A stretch of 14,014 nucleotides of DNA. Origin: an uncultured Rikenellaceae bacterium. GTDB lineage: Bacteria > Bacteroidota > Bacteroidia > Bacteroidales > Rikenellaceae. Positions 1-8,029 of the stretch are shown piece after piece (within the stretch, counting starts at the first letter, position 1; each line of letters starts with the position of its first letter). Where the stretch lies: NCBI GenBank assembly GCA_947074135.1, contig CAMTOL010000031.1, positions 1 to 14,014 of the forward strand, read 5' to 3'. Position numbers and translations under genes: made by a program. The notes beneath the pieces were generated by a model, which was given only the letters and a program-made list of their open reading frames with translations, made no database searches and was not told the DNA's origin.

Positions 1-224
1 AGATGAAAGAATTCTGTAAATAAGTTACAGTAGTGACAGAATTCTGTTGTTAAACAACTGATTACTAACTATATAATATTGTAGTATTTTATTGCTTTTA
101 TTGCTATGATTTTTATATAATATGACAAAAAACAGATAGAAAATCTAGTCATTTTTATCTCAATTTGTGTAAGTGCAATAGCAACAATTGTTAATTTTTT
201 TTAATAACTTAGATAAAAATATTT
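1..224. promoter_or_regulatory. Leader region upstream of the GH2 gene, with palindromes and repeats
   Basis: This AT-rich stretch carries no gene. It holds a 10-bp direct repeat AGAATTCTGT at 8-17 and 38-47 (30-bp period); the second copy lies inside the perfect palindrome ACAGAATTCTGT (36-47). Small inverted repeats are CTGTAA/TTACAG (14-19, 25-30) and GTTGTT/AACAAC (46-51, 53-58). A 9-bp tandem duplication TTTTATTGC fills 87-104, and AACAATTGTT at 183-192 is a palindrome. A 10-bp inverted repeat spans 151-160 and 211-220. TCAATTTG at 160-167 is one base off the Bacteroides -7 consensus TAnnTTTG, but no TTTG lies at the expected -33 distance, so a promoter there is weak. As the first gene of the locus follows, an operator and promoter role is reasonable but inferred. 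Confidence 0.5.
151..220 (+). repeat. 10-bp inverted repeat just upstream of the GH2 start codon
   Basis: ATTTTTATCT at 151-160 is the exact reverse complement of AGATAAAAAT at 211-220, which ends 4 nt before the ATG at 225. If both arms are transcribed they could form a hairpin that hides the ribosome-binding region; if transcription starts inside the repeat it would act only as DNA. The arms are AT-rich, so chance is a real possibility. Confidence 0.4.
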
Positions 225-2135
225 ATGAAACAATCTTTAACTTTAAAAGTAGTAGCTGCTCTTGTAGCCCTCTTACTCTCGACTCCTACGCTATTATATG
301 CGAGTTCGTTACCAAGAGCGGAGTATCCAAGACCTCAATTTGACCGCTCGCAAAGCTGGGTTAATCTAAATGGAGCGTGGAGCTTCACTATCGATCACGG
401 GGGATCTGGTCACGAGCGTGAATTCTTCAACTCTAAAGGTTTTGAACAAACAATTATTGTTCCATTTGCACCTGAGTCTGTACTTTCGGGCGTAAATTAT
501 CGCGATTTTATTAGCGATATGTGGTATCAACGCACTATCTCAATACCTGCCGATTGGAGAGGTCAAAACGTAATGCTTAATTTTGGTGCTGTATATTATA
601 TGGCTGAGATTTTTGTTGATGGTAAATTCGTTGATCGTCACTTTGGTGGCACATCTTCATTTGCGGTTGACGTTACAAAGTTTGTCGAGGCAGGTAAAGA
701 ACATAACTTAGTAGTATATGTAAACAATAATATCCGAGGAGGTCAACAGACGGCAGGTAAACAGAACCTTAGATATGAATCTTGGAGTTGTATGTACACT
801 CGCACAACAGGTATTTGGCAAACCGTATGGATGGAGGCAGTAAATGCTAAAGGTCTTAAAAATACGTTTGTACGCACCGATATTGATGCTTCTCAAGTGG
901 TTGTTCAACCAACTTTCTATAGCGAATCAGCAGCCAAACTTAACGTAACTGTTAAAGATCATAATGGTAAAACTATTGCACGTCAAAGTGCTCCTGCGTC
1001 TAATAGTGCTGTAGTCGTTCTTCCTATAAAAAACGCTTATCACTGGTCGCCTGAGTCACCATATCTATATGATATGACTTACGAAGTGATTGATAGCGAC
1101 GGTAAAGTGTTAGACAAAGTTGAATCTTACTTTGGTATGCGTAAAGTTCACATTGAAGGCAATAAGGTATATCTTAACAATAAACCATATTATCAACGCT
1201 TGGTGTTGGATCAAGTTTTCTATGAAGATGGTATATGGACTGCTCCTTCTGATGCGGCTCTTAAAGCTGATATCGAACTTGGACTTGCAGCAGGATTCAA
1301 TGGTGCTCGTCTTCACCAAAAAGTTTTTGAAGAACGTTTCTATTATTGGGCAGACAAACTAGGTTATTTAACTTGGGGTGAGGCTTCATCTTGGGGAATG
1401 GATGCTAACGATCCTGTGACTGCTCGTAACTTTATTTCGGAGTGGACAGAATGTGTTATTAGAGATCGCAATCACCCATCTCTAATCGTTTGGACACCTC
1501 ACAACGAAGCTTGGTGGCCTGACAGAGTACAATATCCAAGATTTTTGACTGATCTGTATAATATTACCAAAGCTATCGACCCTACTCGTCCATTCCACGA
1601 TGCAAGTGGTGGAGTTCACGTAAAAACAGATATCTACACCGTTCACAATTACGAACAAGATCCAGCCAAACTTAAAGAGCTGATTCTTGAAGATGGCAAA
1701 ATGTTCCAAGGTCATATGATGGAACCTAAAGGTCAAAATAGCCGTAACTTAGGCTTTAACACTCCTCGTTTCAACGATCATTATGAATTCTTAGCCTTTG
1801 AACACCAGATGCCATACTTGATTGATGAGTTTGGTGGCATTAAATGGAATCCAGCGCAGGTTGACAACTCAGATCAATCTTGGGGTTATGGTCAAGCACC
1901 TCGCTCACTGAATGAGTTTTATGCTCGTTTAGAGGGTCAAATCGACGCTTTAATGTCAATTTCAGACAAAGTTTGGGGTTACTGCTACACCCAACTAACT
2001 GACGTTGAATTGGAACAAAACGGTGTTTACTACTATGGTCGTGGGCTGAAGTTCGATATGAATAAAATCAAAGCTCAATTCTCAAAGAATCCAGCGCAAG
2101 AACCACAACAAACAAATCCAGCTACAAAAAAATAG
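225..2135 (+). CDS. Secreted glycoside hydrolase family 2 enzyme (beta-galactosidase/beta-glucuronidase-like)
   Basis: A retaining exo-glycosidase of clan GH-A, probably periplasmic. An N-terminal signal peptide (about residues 1-26, cleavage after LLYA) has no lipobox. The family's three-domain core follows: jelly-roll sugar-binding domain (about 30-208), Ig-like beta-sandwich (about 210-308) and TIM barrel (about 310-612). The acid/base is Glu428 in the NHPSLIVW...HNE signature (416-428) and the likely nucleophile is Glu535 in LIDEFGG (532-538), so both catalytic residues are present. At 636 aa it is a short GH2 lacking the extra C-terminal domains of LacZ; the last 20 residues are a polar, Gln/Pro-rich tail. 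Its stop is 4 nt from the next gene, so the two are probably co-translated. Exact specificity (galactoside, glucuronide or arabinopyranoside) cannot be read from sequence; the pectic context favours a galactoside or arabinopyranoside, by inference. Confidence 0.9.
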   Translation: MKQSLTLKVVAALVALLLSTPTLLYASSLPRAEYPRPQFDRSQSWVNLNGAWSFTIDHGGSGHEREFFNSKGFEQTIIVPFAPESVLSGVNYRDFISDMWYQRTISIPADWRGQNVMLNFGAVYYMAEIFVDGKFVDRHFGGTSSFAVDVTKFVEAGKEHNLVVYVNNNIRGGQQTAGKQNLRYESWSCMYTRTTGIWQTVWMEAVNAKGLKNTFVRTDIDASQVVVQPTFYSESAAKLNVTVKDHNGKTIARQSAPASNSAVVVLPIKNAYHWSPESPYLYDMTYEVIDSDGKVLDKVESYFGMRKVHIEGNKVYLNNKPYYQRLVLDQVFYEDGIWTAPSDAALKADIELGLAAGFNGARLHQKVFEERFYYWADKLGYLTWGEASSWGMDANDPVTARNFISEWTECVIRDRNHPSLIVWTPHNEAWWPDRVQYPRFLTDLYNITKAIDPTRPFHDASGGVHVKTDIYTVHNYEQDPAKLKELILEDGKMFQGHMMEPKGQNSRNLGFNTPRFNDHYEFLAFEHQMPYLIDEFGGIKWNPAQVDNSDQSWGYGQAPRSLNEFYARLEGQIDALMSISDKVWGYCYTQLTDVELEQNGVYYYGRGLKFDMNKIKAQFSKNPAQEPQQTNPATKK

Positions 2136-2139
2136 ATAG

Positions 2140-3249
2140 ATGCGTAAATTATTTTATACAACCATTTTGTTGGTCTGCTGCGCCTGCGGACAACCGACAA
2201 CTCAAACCTACTCAAATCCTTTAAATGTTGAGTTTGGTGATCCCTATGTGATTCAAGCATCGGACGGCAAGTTCTATATGTATGGAACAGGAGAAATGGC
2301 AGGCGGATATGAGTCTAAAGATGGCTTCGGGGCTTATGTTTCGGACGACTTGATTAACTGGAGTAGCTGCGGACAGGTTTATACCAAAAGCGAGAACTCT
2401 TGGGGAGTAAACTGTTTCTGGGCACCCGAAGTTTATGAGATGAACGGCAGATTCTATATGTTCTTTTCGGCAAACTGGAAAGAGAATCCTAACAACGAGT
2501 TGGAAATGTTTAGAATAGGTGTTGCTGTTTCTGACTCTCCAACTGGACCTTTCATTGAAATGAGTGATAAACCGCTTTGGGATCCTGGATATCCTGTGAT
2601 TGACGGCAATCTTCTTTTCGACGACGATGGAAGAGTCTATATGTATTATTCACGTTGTTGCTATAAAAATTCGGTTGAGTCGGAGGTGGCAGATTGGGCT
2701 AAAAAAGAGGGGCTATTCGATAACATTGAAGAGAGCTGGGTATATGTCGTAGAACTAGCAACGACCCTCGATAGCGTAATATCAGAGCCGACACTAGTGT
2801 TAAATCCTCCAAAAGAGATGAACAATCCGCAAAGCGAATGGGAGAGCCGCTCAGTTACCGAGAAAGAGGTTAATCGCCGTTGGACAGAGGGCTCGTTCAT
2901 CTTAAAAGAGGGTGACACATACTTCATAATGTATTCGGCAAACTTTTTTGGAGGCGAACACTATGCGGTGGGTTATGCTACTTCGAAATCTCCGTTAGGT
3001 CCATTTGTAAAAGCTGCAAACAACCCTGTTTTGGAGAAAACAACTCCTAAAGGCGGAAAAGTTACAGGCACAGGACACAACTCGGTTGTAACGCTTGCCA
3101 ATGGTGATCGCTACTGCGTCTATCACGGACGAACAACTGAAACAGGTGACAATCGTGTAGTTTTTATAGATAGAATGAAGATTGAAAATGGGGTTTTAAC
3201 TGTTGACGGTCCAACTACAGACCCTCAACAAATGCCAAAGCTGAACTAG
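2140..3249 (+). CDS. GH43 lipoprotein glycosidase (arabinofuranosidase/xylosidase type), copy 1
   Basis: An inverting glycosidase with the five-bladed beta-propeller of family GH43, members of which remove alpha-L-arabinofuranose or beta-xylose. The catalytic triad is visible: general base Asp34 in FGDPYVI, pKa modulator Asp155 in PVIDGN, and general acid Glu250 in RWTEGSF. His313 in GTGHNS is the usual buried propeller histidine. Residues 1-16 are a hydrophobic export signal ending in a cysteine cluster (13, 14, 16), so it is probably a lipoprotein, though which Cys is lipidated is unclear. A roughly 70-residue stretch at 175-247, rich in charged residues, separates the second and third catalytic residues and is longer than in the 8030 gene. 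The domain fills the protein, with no accessory binding module. The start follows the GH2 stop by 4 nt. Codon choice looks less biased than in GH2 or SusC, suggesting lower expression (visual impression only). Confidence 0.9.
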   Translation: MRKLFYTTILLVCCACGQPTTQTYSNPLNVEFGDPYVIQASDGKFYMYGTGEMAGGYESKDGFGAYVSDDLINWSSCGQVYTKSENSWGVNCFWAPEVYEMNGRFYMFFSANWKENPNNELEMFRIGVAVSDSPTGPFIEMSDKPLWDPGYPVIDGNLLFDDDGRVYMYYSRCCYKNSVESEVADWAKKEGLFDNIEESWVYVVELATTLDSVISEPTLVLNPPKEMNNPQSEWESRSVTEKEVNRRWTEGSFILKEGDTYFIMYSANFFGGEHYAVGYATSKSPLGPFVKAANNPVLEKTTPKGGKVTGTGHNSVVTLANGDRYCVYHGRTTETGDNRVVFIDRMKIENGVLTVDGPTTDPQQMPKLN

Positions 3250-3330
3250 AACAACCAAAACAGGTATTTCATATACACTAAACATAAATTAAATAATTAA
3301 CTTTTTATTAACCAAGTAAAACTAAACTCT
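3250..3330 (+). promoter_or_regulatory. Short AT-rich gap before susC-like gene
   Basis: These 81 bp are very AT-rich and purine-poor, with no recognisable TAnnTTTG promoter, no strong hairpin and no Shine-Dalgarno match before the ATG at 3331; an A-rich segment (about 3311-3325) precedes the start, as is usual in Bacteroidota. A separate promoter for the transporter genes is possible but not shown. Confidence 0.25.
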
Positions 3331-6324
3331 ATGAACAAAAAGATTTTACTCTTTTTAGTTTCCGTTTTTATGTGCACTTCTATATTTGCACAGACTCAAA
3401 CCATGACAGGTAAGGTCACTGACGGAAATAATGAACCGGTTGTCGGAGCAACGATAACTGAGATTGGAACTTCAAATGTTACATCAAGCGATGTTAATGG
3501 TGGCTATGCTATCAAAGTGCCTGTTGGGGCAAAAGTAAGTTTCGCATTTTTTGGTATGGAAACTCAAGAGGTTGTCTTCGAAGGCAAATCTGTTGATGTT
3601 GTACTTAAAGAAGATGCTCAACTTCTTGATGAAGTTGTTGTTATCGGTTATCAAAGTATCCGCAAGGTTGACTTGACAGGTGCTGTATCGGTTTTCAAAC
3701 CAGATTTGATGAAAAACACAGTTGTAACTGGTACAGTTGCAGATGCATTGGGTACACTTCCAGGCGTGTATGTGCGTACAGAGGGTCGTCCAGGTGCAGA
3801 AGGCTTTGTTGTTGTGCGCGGTACTTCATCTTTTGGTACTTCTCAACCACTCTACGTAATTGATGGTATTGCAGTTGAGGGTGGTGCAAATCGTGACTTT
3901 AACTACAACGATATCGAGAGTATTCAAGTACTCAAAGATGCTTCGGCAGCTGCTATCTATGGTTCTCGTGCCGCAAATGGTGTAATTATCATTACTACTA
4001 AGCAAGGTTCAGAGGGACAAATGGTTATCGATGCTCAAGCGAAAGTTACAGCTCAATGGTTGCCTCGCTACAATTTGGCTGACCGTGACCGTTGGATTGA
4101 ACTCAACGATATGGCTTTCGCTAACAATGGTAGAAATCCTGCAAACCACTTTGACGCTAATACAGACTGGCAAAACGAAGTGTTTAAGACAGGTATTGTT
4201 GAGGATTACAACATCTCATTCTCAGGAGGCGGTAAATACTCAAAATACTTCTTCTCGACTAACTACCAATCAAACAGTGGTACAACCATTGGTACTGACT
4301 CAAAACGTTTTGCAGTTCGTGCAAACTCTTCAGGTCAACGTGACTGGGCTAATGGTAATGTAGTGTTCCGCTTTGGCGAGAATATTACAATCTCGGATTA
4401 TGTATTGAACAACCTAAACACAAGCCCAATCACTGATGTTTGGCGTATGCTTCCAACAATACCTGTTTACGATGATTCGCACCCAGGTGGTTTTGGATAC
4501 GGAGATGGTTCGCGTGACGTTACTTTTGGTACTAACCCTATTGCTAAAGAGGCTCTTACTGAAACTCAAAATGAAAATTTCAGAGTACGAGGTAATGCTT
4601 TTGCCGAACTTGAGCTGTTCAAGATGTTTAAATATCGTTTCAATGCTGGTATTGAGGTTAGTAACGACCAATATAAATCGCTTCGCAAAGAGGGTAACTG
4701 GACTTACAACCAACCTTATGACCCATCATCATTGAATAAAAACAAAGCTCGTTTCCACTCATTAGTTTTTGATAATACACTGGAATTTAACAAAACTTGG
4801 GGTAAACACCAAGTTAATGCAATTGCAGGTATCTCGTATCAAGAAACTGCATATGACCAACTTTGGGGAACTAAAAACAATGTGTTGGTAAGTGGCAATG
4901 GTTATTTCGACCAACTTGACGCTGCACTTTCAGACCCTAAAACTGGTAGCTACCGTGATATTACAAAACTATTCTCTATTTTTGGTCGTGTAAACTACAC
5001 TTTTGATAATAAATATTTATTCTCAGCAACTGTTCGTCAAGACCAATCTTCAAAATTTGCTCCTCAATATCGCACAGGTACATTCCCTTCTGTTTCTGCA
5101 GGTTGGCGTATTTCGCAAGAGAAATTCTTTGACGTAAGTTGGATTAACGACCTCAAAATCCGTGGTAACTACGGTGTACTAGGTAGCTCTAATATTGGCG
5201 CTTGGGATTATATTGCGTTTATCAACCTATTCCCACAGATTGCACTCGGTAAAGATCAACATATCGAAAATGGTATGACTCAAGTTAAACTTGTTAACGA
5301 AAATCTTAAATGGGAAGAACTACATCAGTGGAATGTTGGTTTTGATGCTGCTCTTTTCAACAACCGCTTCACTGTTTCGATGGATTATTACAACAAAACA
5401 ACTAAAGATGTTTTGACTCAAATGCAGATTCTTATGTCAACAGGTAATAATGGTGGTAATCCAGTGGTTAATGCTGCTTCACTTCAAAACCGCGGTTTTG
5501 AGTTCTCGCTAGGTTGGCAAGATAAAAAAGGTGATTGGTCATATAATGTCAATTGGAGTGGTAGCACCAATAAAAATACTGTTTTGGATTTAGGATATGG
5601 TAAAAAAATACACGATAGTGGAACAACCATAACTACACCTGGTAATCCTTTAGGACAATGGTATATTGTTAAGACTGCTGGCATCTTCCAATCTATGGAT
5701 GAAGTTATGGCTCACCGTACTTCGGACGGTAAACTAATCCAACCAAATGCACTCCCTGGCGATATTCGTTATGTTGACTTCAACGATGACGGTATGATTA
5801 CCGATGCTGACCGTCAATATTGTGGCGAAACTCAACCATCTTTCCAAACAAGTTTGACAGCTGGTGTTAGCTGGAAAGGTCTTGAACTGTCGCTTATTCT
5901 AAGCGGTTCGTTTGGTGCTATGTATATGAATGGTCCACGTCGTGATCAAGACCGTTTCCACGATAACTCAAACTATCGCGCAGACTACGATCCTTGGACT
6001 CCAAGTAATCCAAACGCAAAAGACCCTCGTCCTGTTTATGACGATAGCCGTAATGCTGGTATTTTACAAGATCGTTGGTTAGAGAAAGGTGATTACGTTC
6101 GTGTTAGCCAAATCTCGCTTTCATACAGTTTACCTAAAAAGGTATTGGGCGATGCTCTTCGTGGAGTTAGAGTATTTGTTGCCGGTCAAAACTTAATTAC
6201 TATTACAGGCTACAAAGGTCTTGACCCAGAGTTCTATAATGCTAATATTTGGGACCGTACATACGACTATGGTTCATTCCCTAACCCTAAAGGTGTAACT
6301 TTCGGTGCTCAAATTACTTTCTAA
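3331..6324 (+). CDS. SusC/RagA-family TonB-dependent outer-membrane glycan transporter
   Basis: The outer-membrane beta-barrel that imports oligosaccharides, powered by TonB-ExbBD and capped by its SusD partner. The order is typical: signal peptide 1-20 (cut after SIFA), a carboxypeptidase-regulatory-like Ig domain at about 25-95 (opening TGKVTDGNNEPVVGATI), a TonB box around 99-106 (LDEVVVIG), a plug domain at about 110-228 with the SusC signature LKDASAAAIYGSRAANG (201-217), then the barrel to the C-terminus, which ends in the aromatic GVTFGAQITF as BAM substrates do. The 997-aa length is normal for the family. No N-terminal STN domain is present, so it does not look like a signalling transducer tied to an ECF sigma factor; control by an HTCS or another regulator outside the window is more likely. 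The substrate cannot be read from the barrel. Codons are strongly biased (CGT, GGT, CTT), consistent with high expression. Confidence 0.97.
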   Translation: MNKKILLFLVSVFMCTSIFAQTQTMTGKVTDGNNEPVVGATITEIGTSNVTSSDVNGGYAIKVPVGAKVSFAFFGMETQEVVFEGKSVDVVLKEDAQLLDEVVVIGYQSIRKVDLTGAVSVFKPDLMKNTVVTGTVADALGTLPGVYVRTEGRPGAEGFVVVRGTSSFGTSQPLYVIDGIAVEGGANRDFNYNDIESIQVLKDASAAAIYGSRAANGVIIITTKQGSEGQMVIDAQAKVTAQWLPRYNLADRDRWIELNDMAFANNGRNPANHFDANTDWQNEVFKTGIVEDYNISFSGGGKYSKYFFSTNYQSNSGTTIGTDSKRFAVRANSSGQRDWANGNVVFRFGENITISDYVLNNLNTSPITDVWRMLPTIPVYDDSHPGGFGYGDGSRDVTFGTNPIAKEALTETQNENFRVRGNAFAELELFKMFKYRFNAGIEVSNDQYKSLRKEGNWTYNQPYDPSSLNKNKARFHSLVFDNTLEFNKTWGKHQVNAIAGISYQETAYDQLWGTKNNVLVSGNGYFDQLDAALSDPKTGSYRDITKLFSIFGRVNYTFDNKYLFSATVRQDQSSKFAPQYRTGTFPSVSAGWRISQEKFFDVSWINDLKIRGNYGVLGSSNIGAWDYIAFINLFPQIALGKDQHIENGMTQVKLVNENLKWEELHQWNVGFDAALFNNRFTVSMDYYNKTTKDVLTQMQILMSTGNNGGNPVVNAASLQNRGFEFSLGWQDKKGDWSYNVNWSGSTNKNTVLDLGYGKKIHDSGTTITTPGNPLGQWYIVKTAGIFQSMDEVMAHRTSDGKLIQPNALPGDIRYVDFNDDGMITDADRQYCGETQPSFQTSLTAGVSWKGLELSLILSGSFGAMYMNGPRRDQDRFHDNSNYRADYDPWTPSNPNAKDPRPVYDDSRNAGILQDRWLEKGDYVRVSQISLSYSLPKKVLGDALRGVRVFVAGQNLITITGYKGLDPEFYNANIWDRTYDYGSFPNPKGVTFGAQITF

Positions 6325-6379
6325 TTTGACAATATAAGTAACAAGGTTTAACCTCTATATTAAAAAAACGTAAATAAAC

Positions 6380-7948
6380 ATGAAAAAATATATAGTAACA
6401 CTTCTTGCTGCATTGACACTCGGTTCTTGCAATGTAGATGTGACTAATCCCAATACATTGACTACCGGCACGTTCTGGCTGACTGAACAGGATGCTCAGT
6501 ATGGCATAAATGCAGTCTATAATATGTTCTACAAACCAGGTACTTGGACTCGTTGGATGTGGTTTCGTCTGGATCTAACCTCAGACGAGGGTACAAGTAT
6601 GTCGCCTTGGGCTGAACTTGCTGAATGGACTCACTTCCAGTACTATAACTACAACTTCTGGGAAGGTAACTCTTGGACTTATCGTGATCTGTACGAGACT
6701 ATCTATCGTGCTAATCAAGTACTCGAAAATGTTCCAAATATTGAGTTTAGCGACCCTACTAAAAAAGAGAAAATACTTGCTCAAGCTAAATTCCTTCGTG
6801 GTATGCAGTATTACTACCTAGCGCTTTTGTGGGGTTCGTCAAACAAGAGTCTTCCAATTATGCTTAAACCATCGCAACCTAGCGACCAACCTGAGTCTTA
6901 TACAGGCACTGAGGTTTATGAACAAGCAATCAAAGATCTTACTGACGCTATCGCTGTTCTTCCTGAGAAATGGGACGACGCAAATGTTGGTCGTGCAAGT
7001 AAAGGCGCAGCTCTTGCATTCCGTGCTAAAGCATATATGCAACTAAAAAGATGGAATGACGCTAAGACTGACCTTGAATGGTTTGTAACTGGTGCAGGTT
7101 CATCACTTTACGACCTAGCCCCTAACTACCACCACAACTTTAACCTTGCAAACGAGAACAACATCGAGTCGGTGTTTGAATTTCAATACTCTGATATTCA
7201 CCAAGCTCCTGCTGGTGATGATGATTTTGCTGTTGATCCTAACTTGGGACAAAATCGTGGTCAGTTCTTTGCGCCTCCAGGAATTGGTTGGACTGATGGT
7301 GAAATCAATCAATGGGTAGTTGACGAGTTCAAGAAAGAGTTAAACAATGACGGTGAGTATGATATTCGTTTGAAATGGACTTGCTTCTACGAGGGTATGA
7401 ATACAGATTTCGATGGCAATGATCGTATCTATGGTATCAATCTTAACAATGAAGATGTATGGCAACGTCAAAACTGGAAAAACAGAGTATTCTATCGCAA
7501 ATGGAGTTCTGAATGTTTCCGTGACTTCGACGACTATCACAATCCTATCAATATCCGTTTGATTCGCTATGCTGATATCCTACTTTCATATGCGGAATGT
7601 TTGGTTCAAAGTGGTGGTTCATTGTCTGACGCTGTTGCTCAAGTTGATAGAGTTCGTGCTCGTGTTAATATGCCTAAGTTGGCTGTAAATCACGCTGCTG
7701 CTACAACAAACAGTGAGGCGTTCTTAAAACGTCTTCAAACAGAACGTTCGTTAGAACTTTGTACTGAAGGTCACCGTTGGGCTGACATCAAACGTTGGGG
7801 ACTTACAGAAACTCAAGCAGGAATTGACGAACTAAAGAGTCGTGATCATTGGTTCAACAATTTTGTTATTGGTCGTCACGATGTATTGCCTATCCCGTCA
7901 AACGAGATAAACAACAATCCTAACCAAACTCAAAATCCTAATTATTAA
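6380..7948 (+). CDS. SusD/RagB-family glycan-binding outer-membrane lipoprotein
   Basis: The surface lipoprotein lid of the SusC transporter, mostly alpha-helical with TPR-like helices, which binds the incoming glycan. The signal peptide ends in a clean lipobox, LGSC, with lipid on Cys17. SusD hallmarks are the helical segment around RAKAY (215-219), RYADILLSYAE (396-406), the C-terminal motif ERSLEL...GHRWADIKRWG (455-474), and the closing LPIPSNEI...QNPNY. The length, 522 aa, is normal. Aromatics are abundant in the N-terminal third (Trp and Tyr clusters at 56-62, 77-103), some of which may belong to the sugar site, but this needs a structure. It starts 55 nt after susC and is almost certainly co-transcribed with it. 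A terminator-like hairpin follows 12 nt after its stop. No SusE/F-type gene follows, which is less common. Confidence 0.97.
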   Translation: MKKYIVTLLAALTLGSCNVDVTNPNTLTTGTFWLTEQDAQYGINAVYNMFYKPGTWTRWMWFRLDLTSDEGTSMSPWAELAEWTHFQYYNYNFWEGNSWTYRDLYETIYRANQVLENVPNIEFSDPTKKEKILAQAKFLRGMQYYYLALLWGSSNKSLPIMLKPSQPSDQPESYTGTEVYEQAIKDLTDAIAVLPEKWDDANVGRASKGAALAFRAKAYMQLKRWNDAKTDLEWFVTGAGSSLYDLAPNYHHNFNLANENNIESVFEFQYSDIHQAPAGDDDFAVDPNLGQNRGQFFAPPGIGWTDGEINQWVVDEFKKELNNDGEYDIRLKWTCFYEGMNTDFDGNDRIYGINLNNEDVWQRQNWKNRVFYRKWSSECFRDFDDYHNPINIRLIRYADILLSYAECLVQSGGSLSDAVAQVDRVRARVNMPKLAVNHAAATTNSEAFLKRLQTERSLELCTEGHRWADIKRWGLTETQAGIDELKSRDHWFNNFVIGRHDVLPIPSNEINNNPNQTQNPNY

Positions 7949-7960
7949 TATTTTTATTAT

Positions 7961-8008
7961 CTTAGTGGGGTCTGTTATAGTGTGATAGACCCCACTAAGA
8001 TTTTTCTT
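7961..8008 (+). terminator. Strong rho-independent terminator or attenuator after susD
   Basis: A perfect 13-bp inverted repeat (CTTAGTGGGGTCT at 7961-7973, AGACCCCACTAAG at 7987-7999) with a 13-nt loop is followed by A then TTTTTCTT (8000-8008). Stem GC is 7 of 13 pairs. It sits between the susD stop and the true start of the next GH43 gene at 8030. Since that gene faces the same way, the hairpin probably lets transporter genes be expressed more strongly than the enzymes after it, or protects the 3' end of the susCD message. The upstream flank is not U-rich for the other strand, so it is directional. Confidence 0.85.
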
Positions 8009-8029
8009 ACACATAAACCTAACAATACG

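Noticed and set aside
8..58. CRISPR-like repeat array
   Set aside because: Only two 10-bp copies, no spacer pattern, and no cas genes.
160..167. Firm promoter call at TCAATTTG
   Set aside because: One mismatch to the -7 consensus and no -33 TTTG at the right distance, so it is mentioned only as weak.
4414..4735. Overlapping ~99-residue open frames on both strands inside the SusC gene
   Set aside because: Low-complexity shadow frames within a coding barrel; no signal, motif or ribosome-binding context.
7982..8029. In-frame GTG start extending the second GH43 by 16 residues
   Set aside because: The GTG lies in the loop of the terminator hairpin, and the extension is polar and precedes a complete lipoprotein signal that starts at the ATG at 8030.
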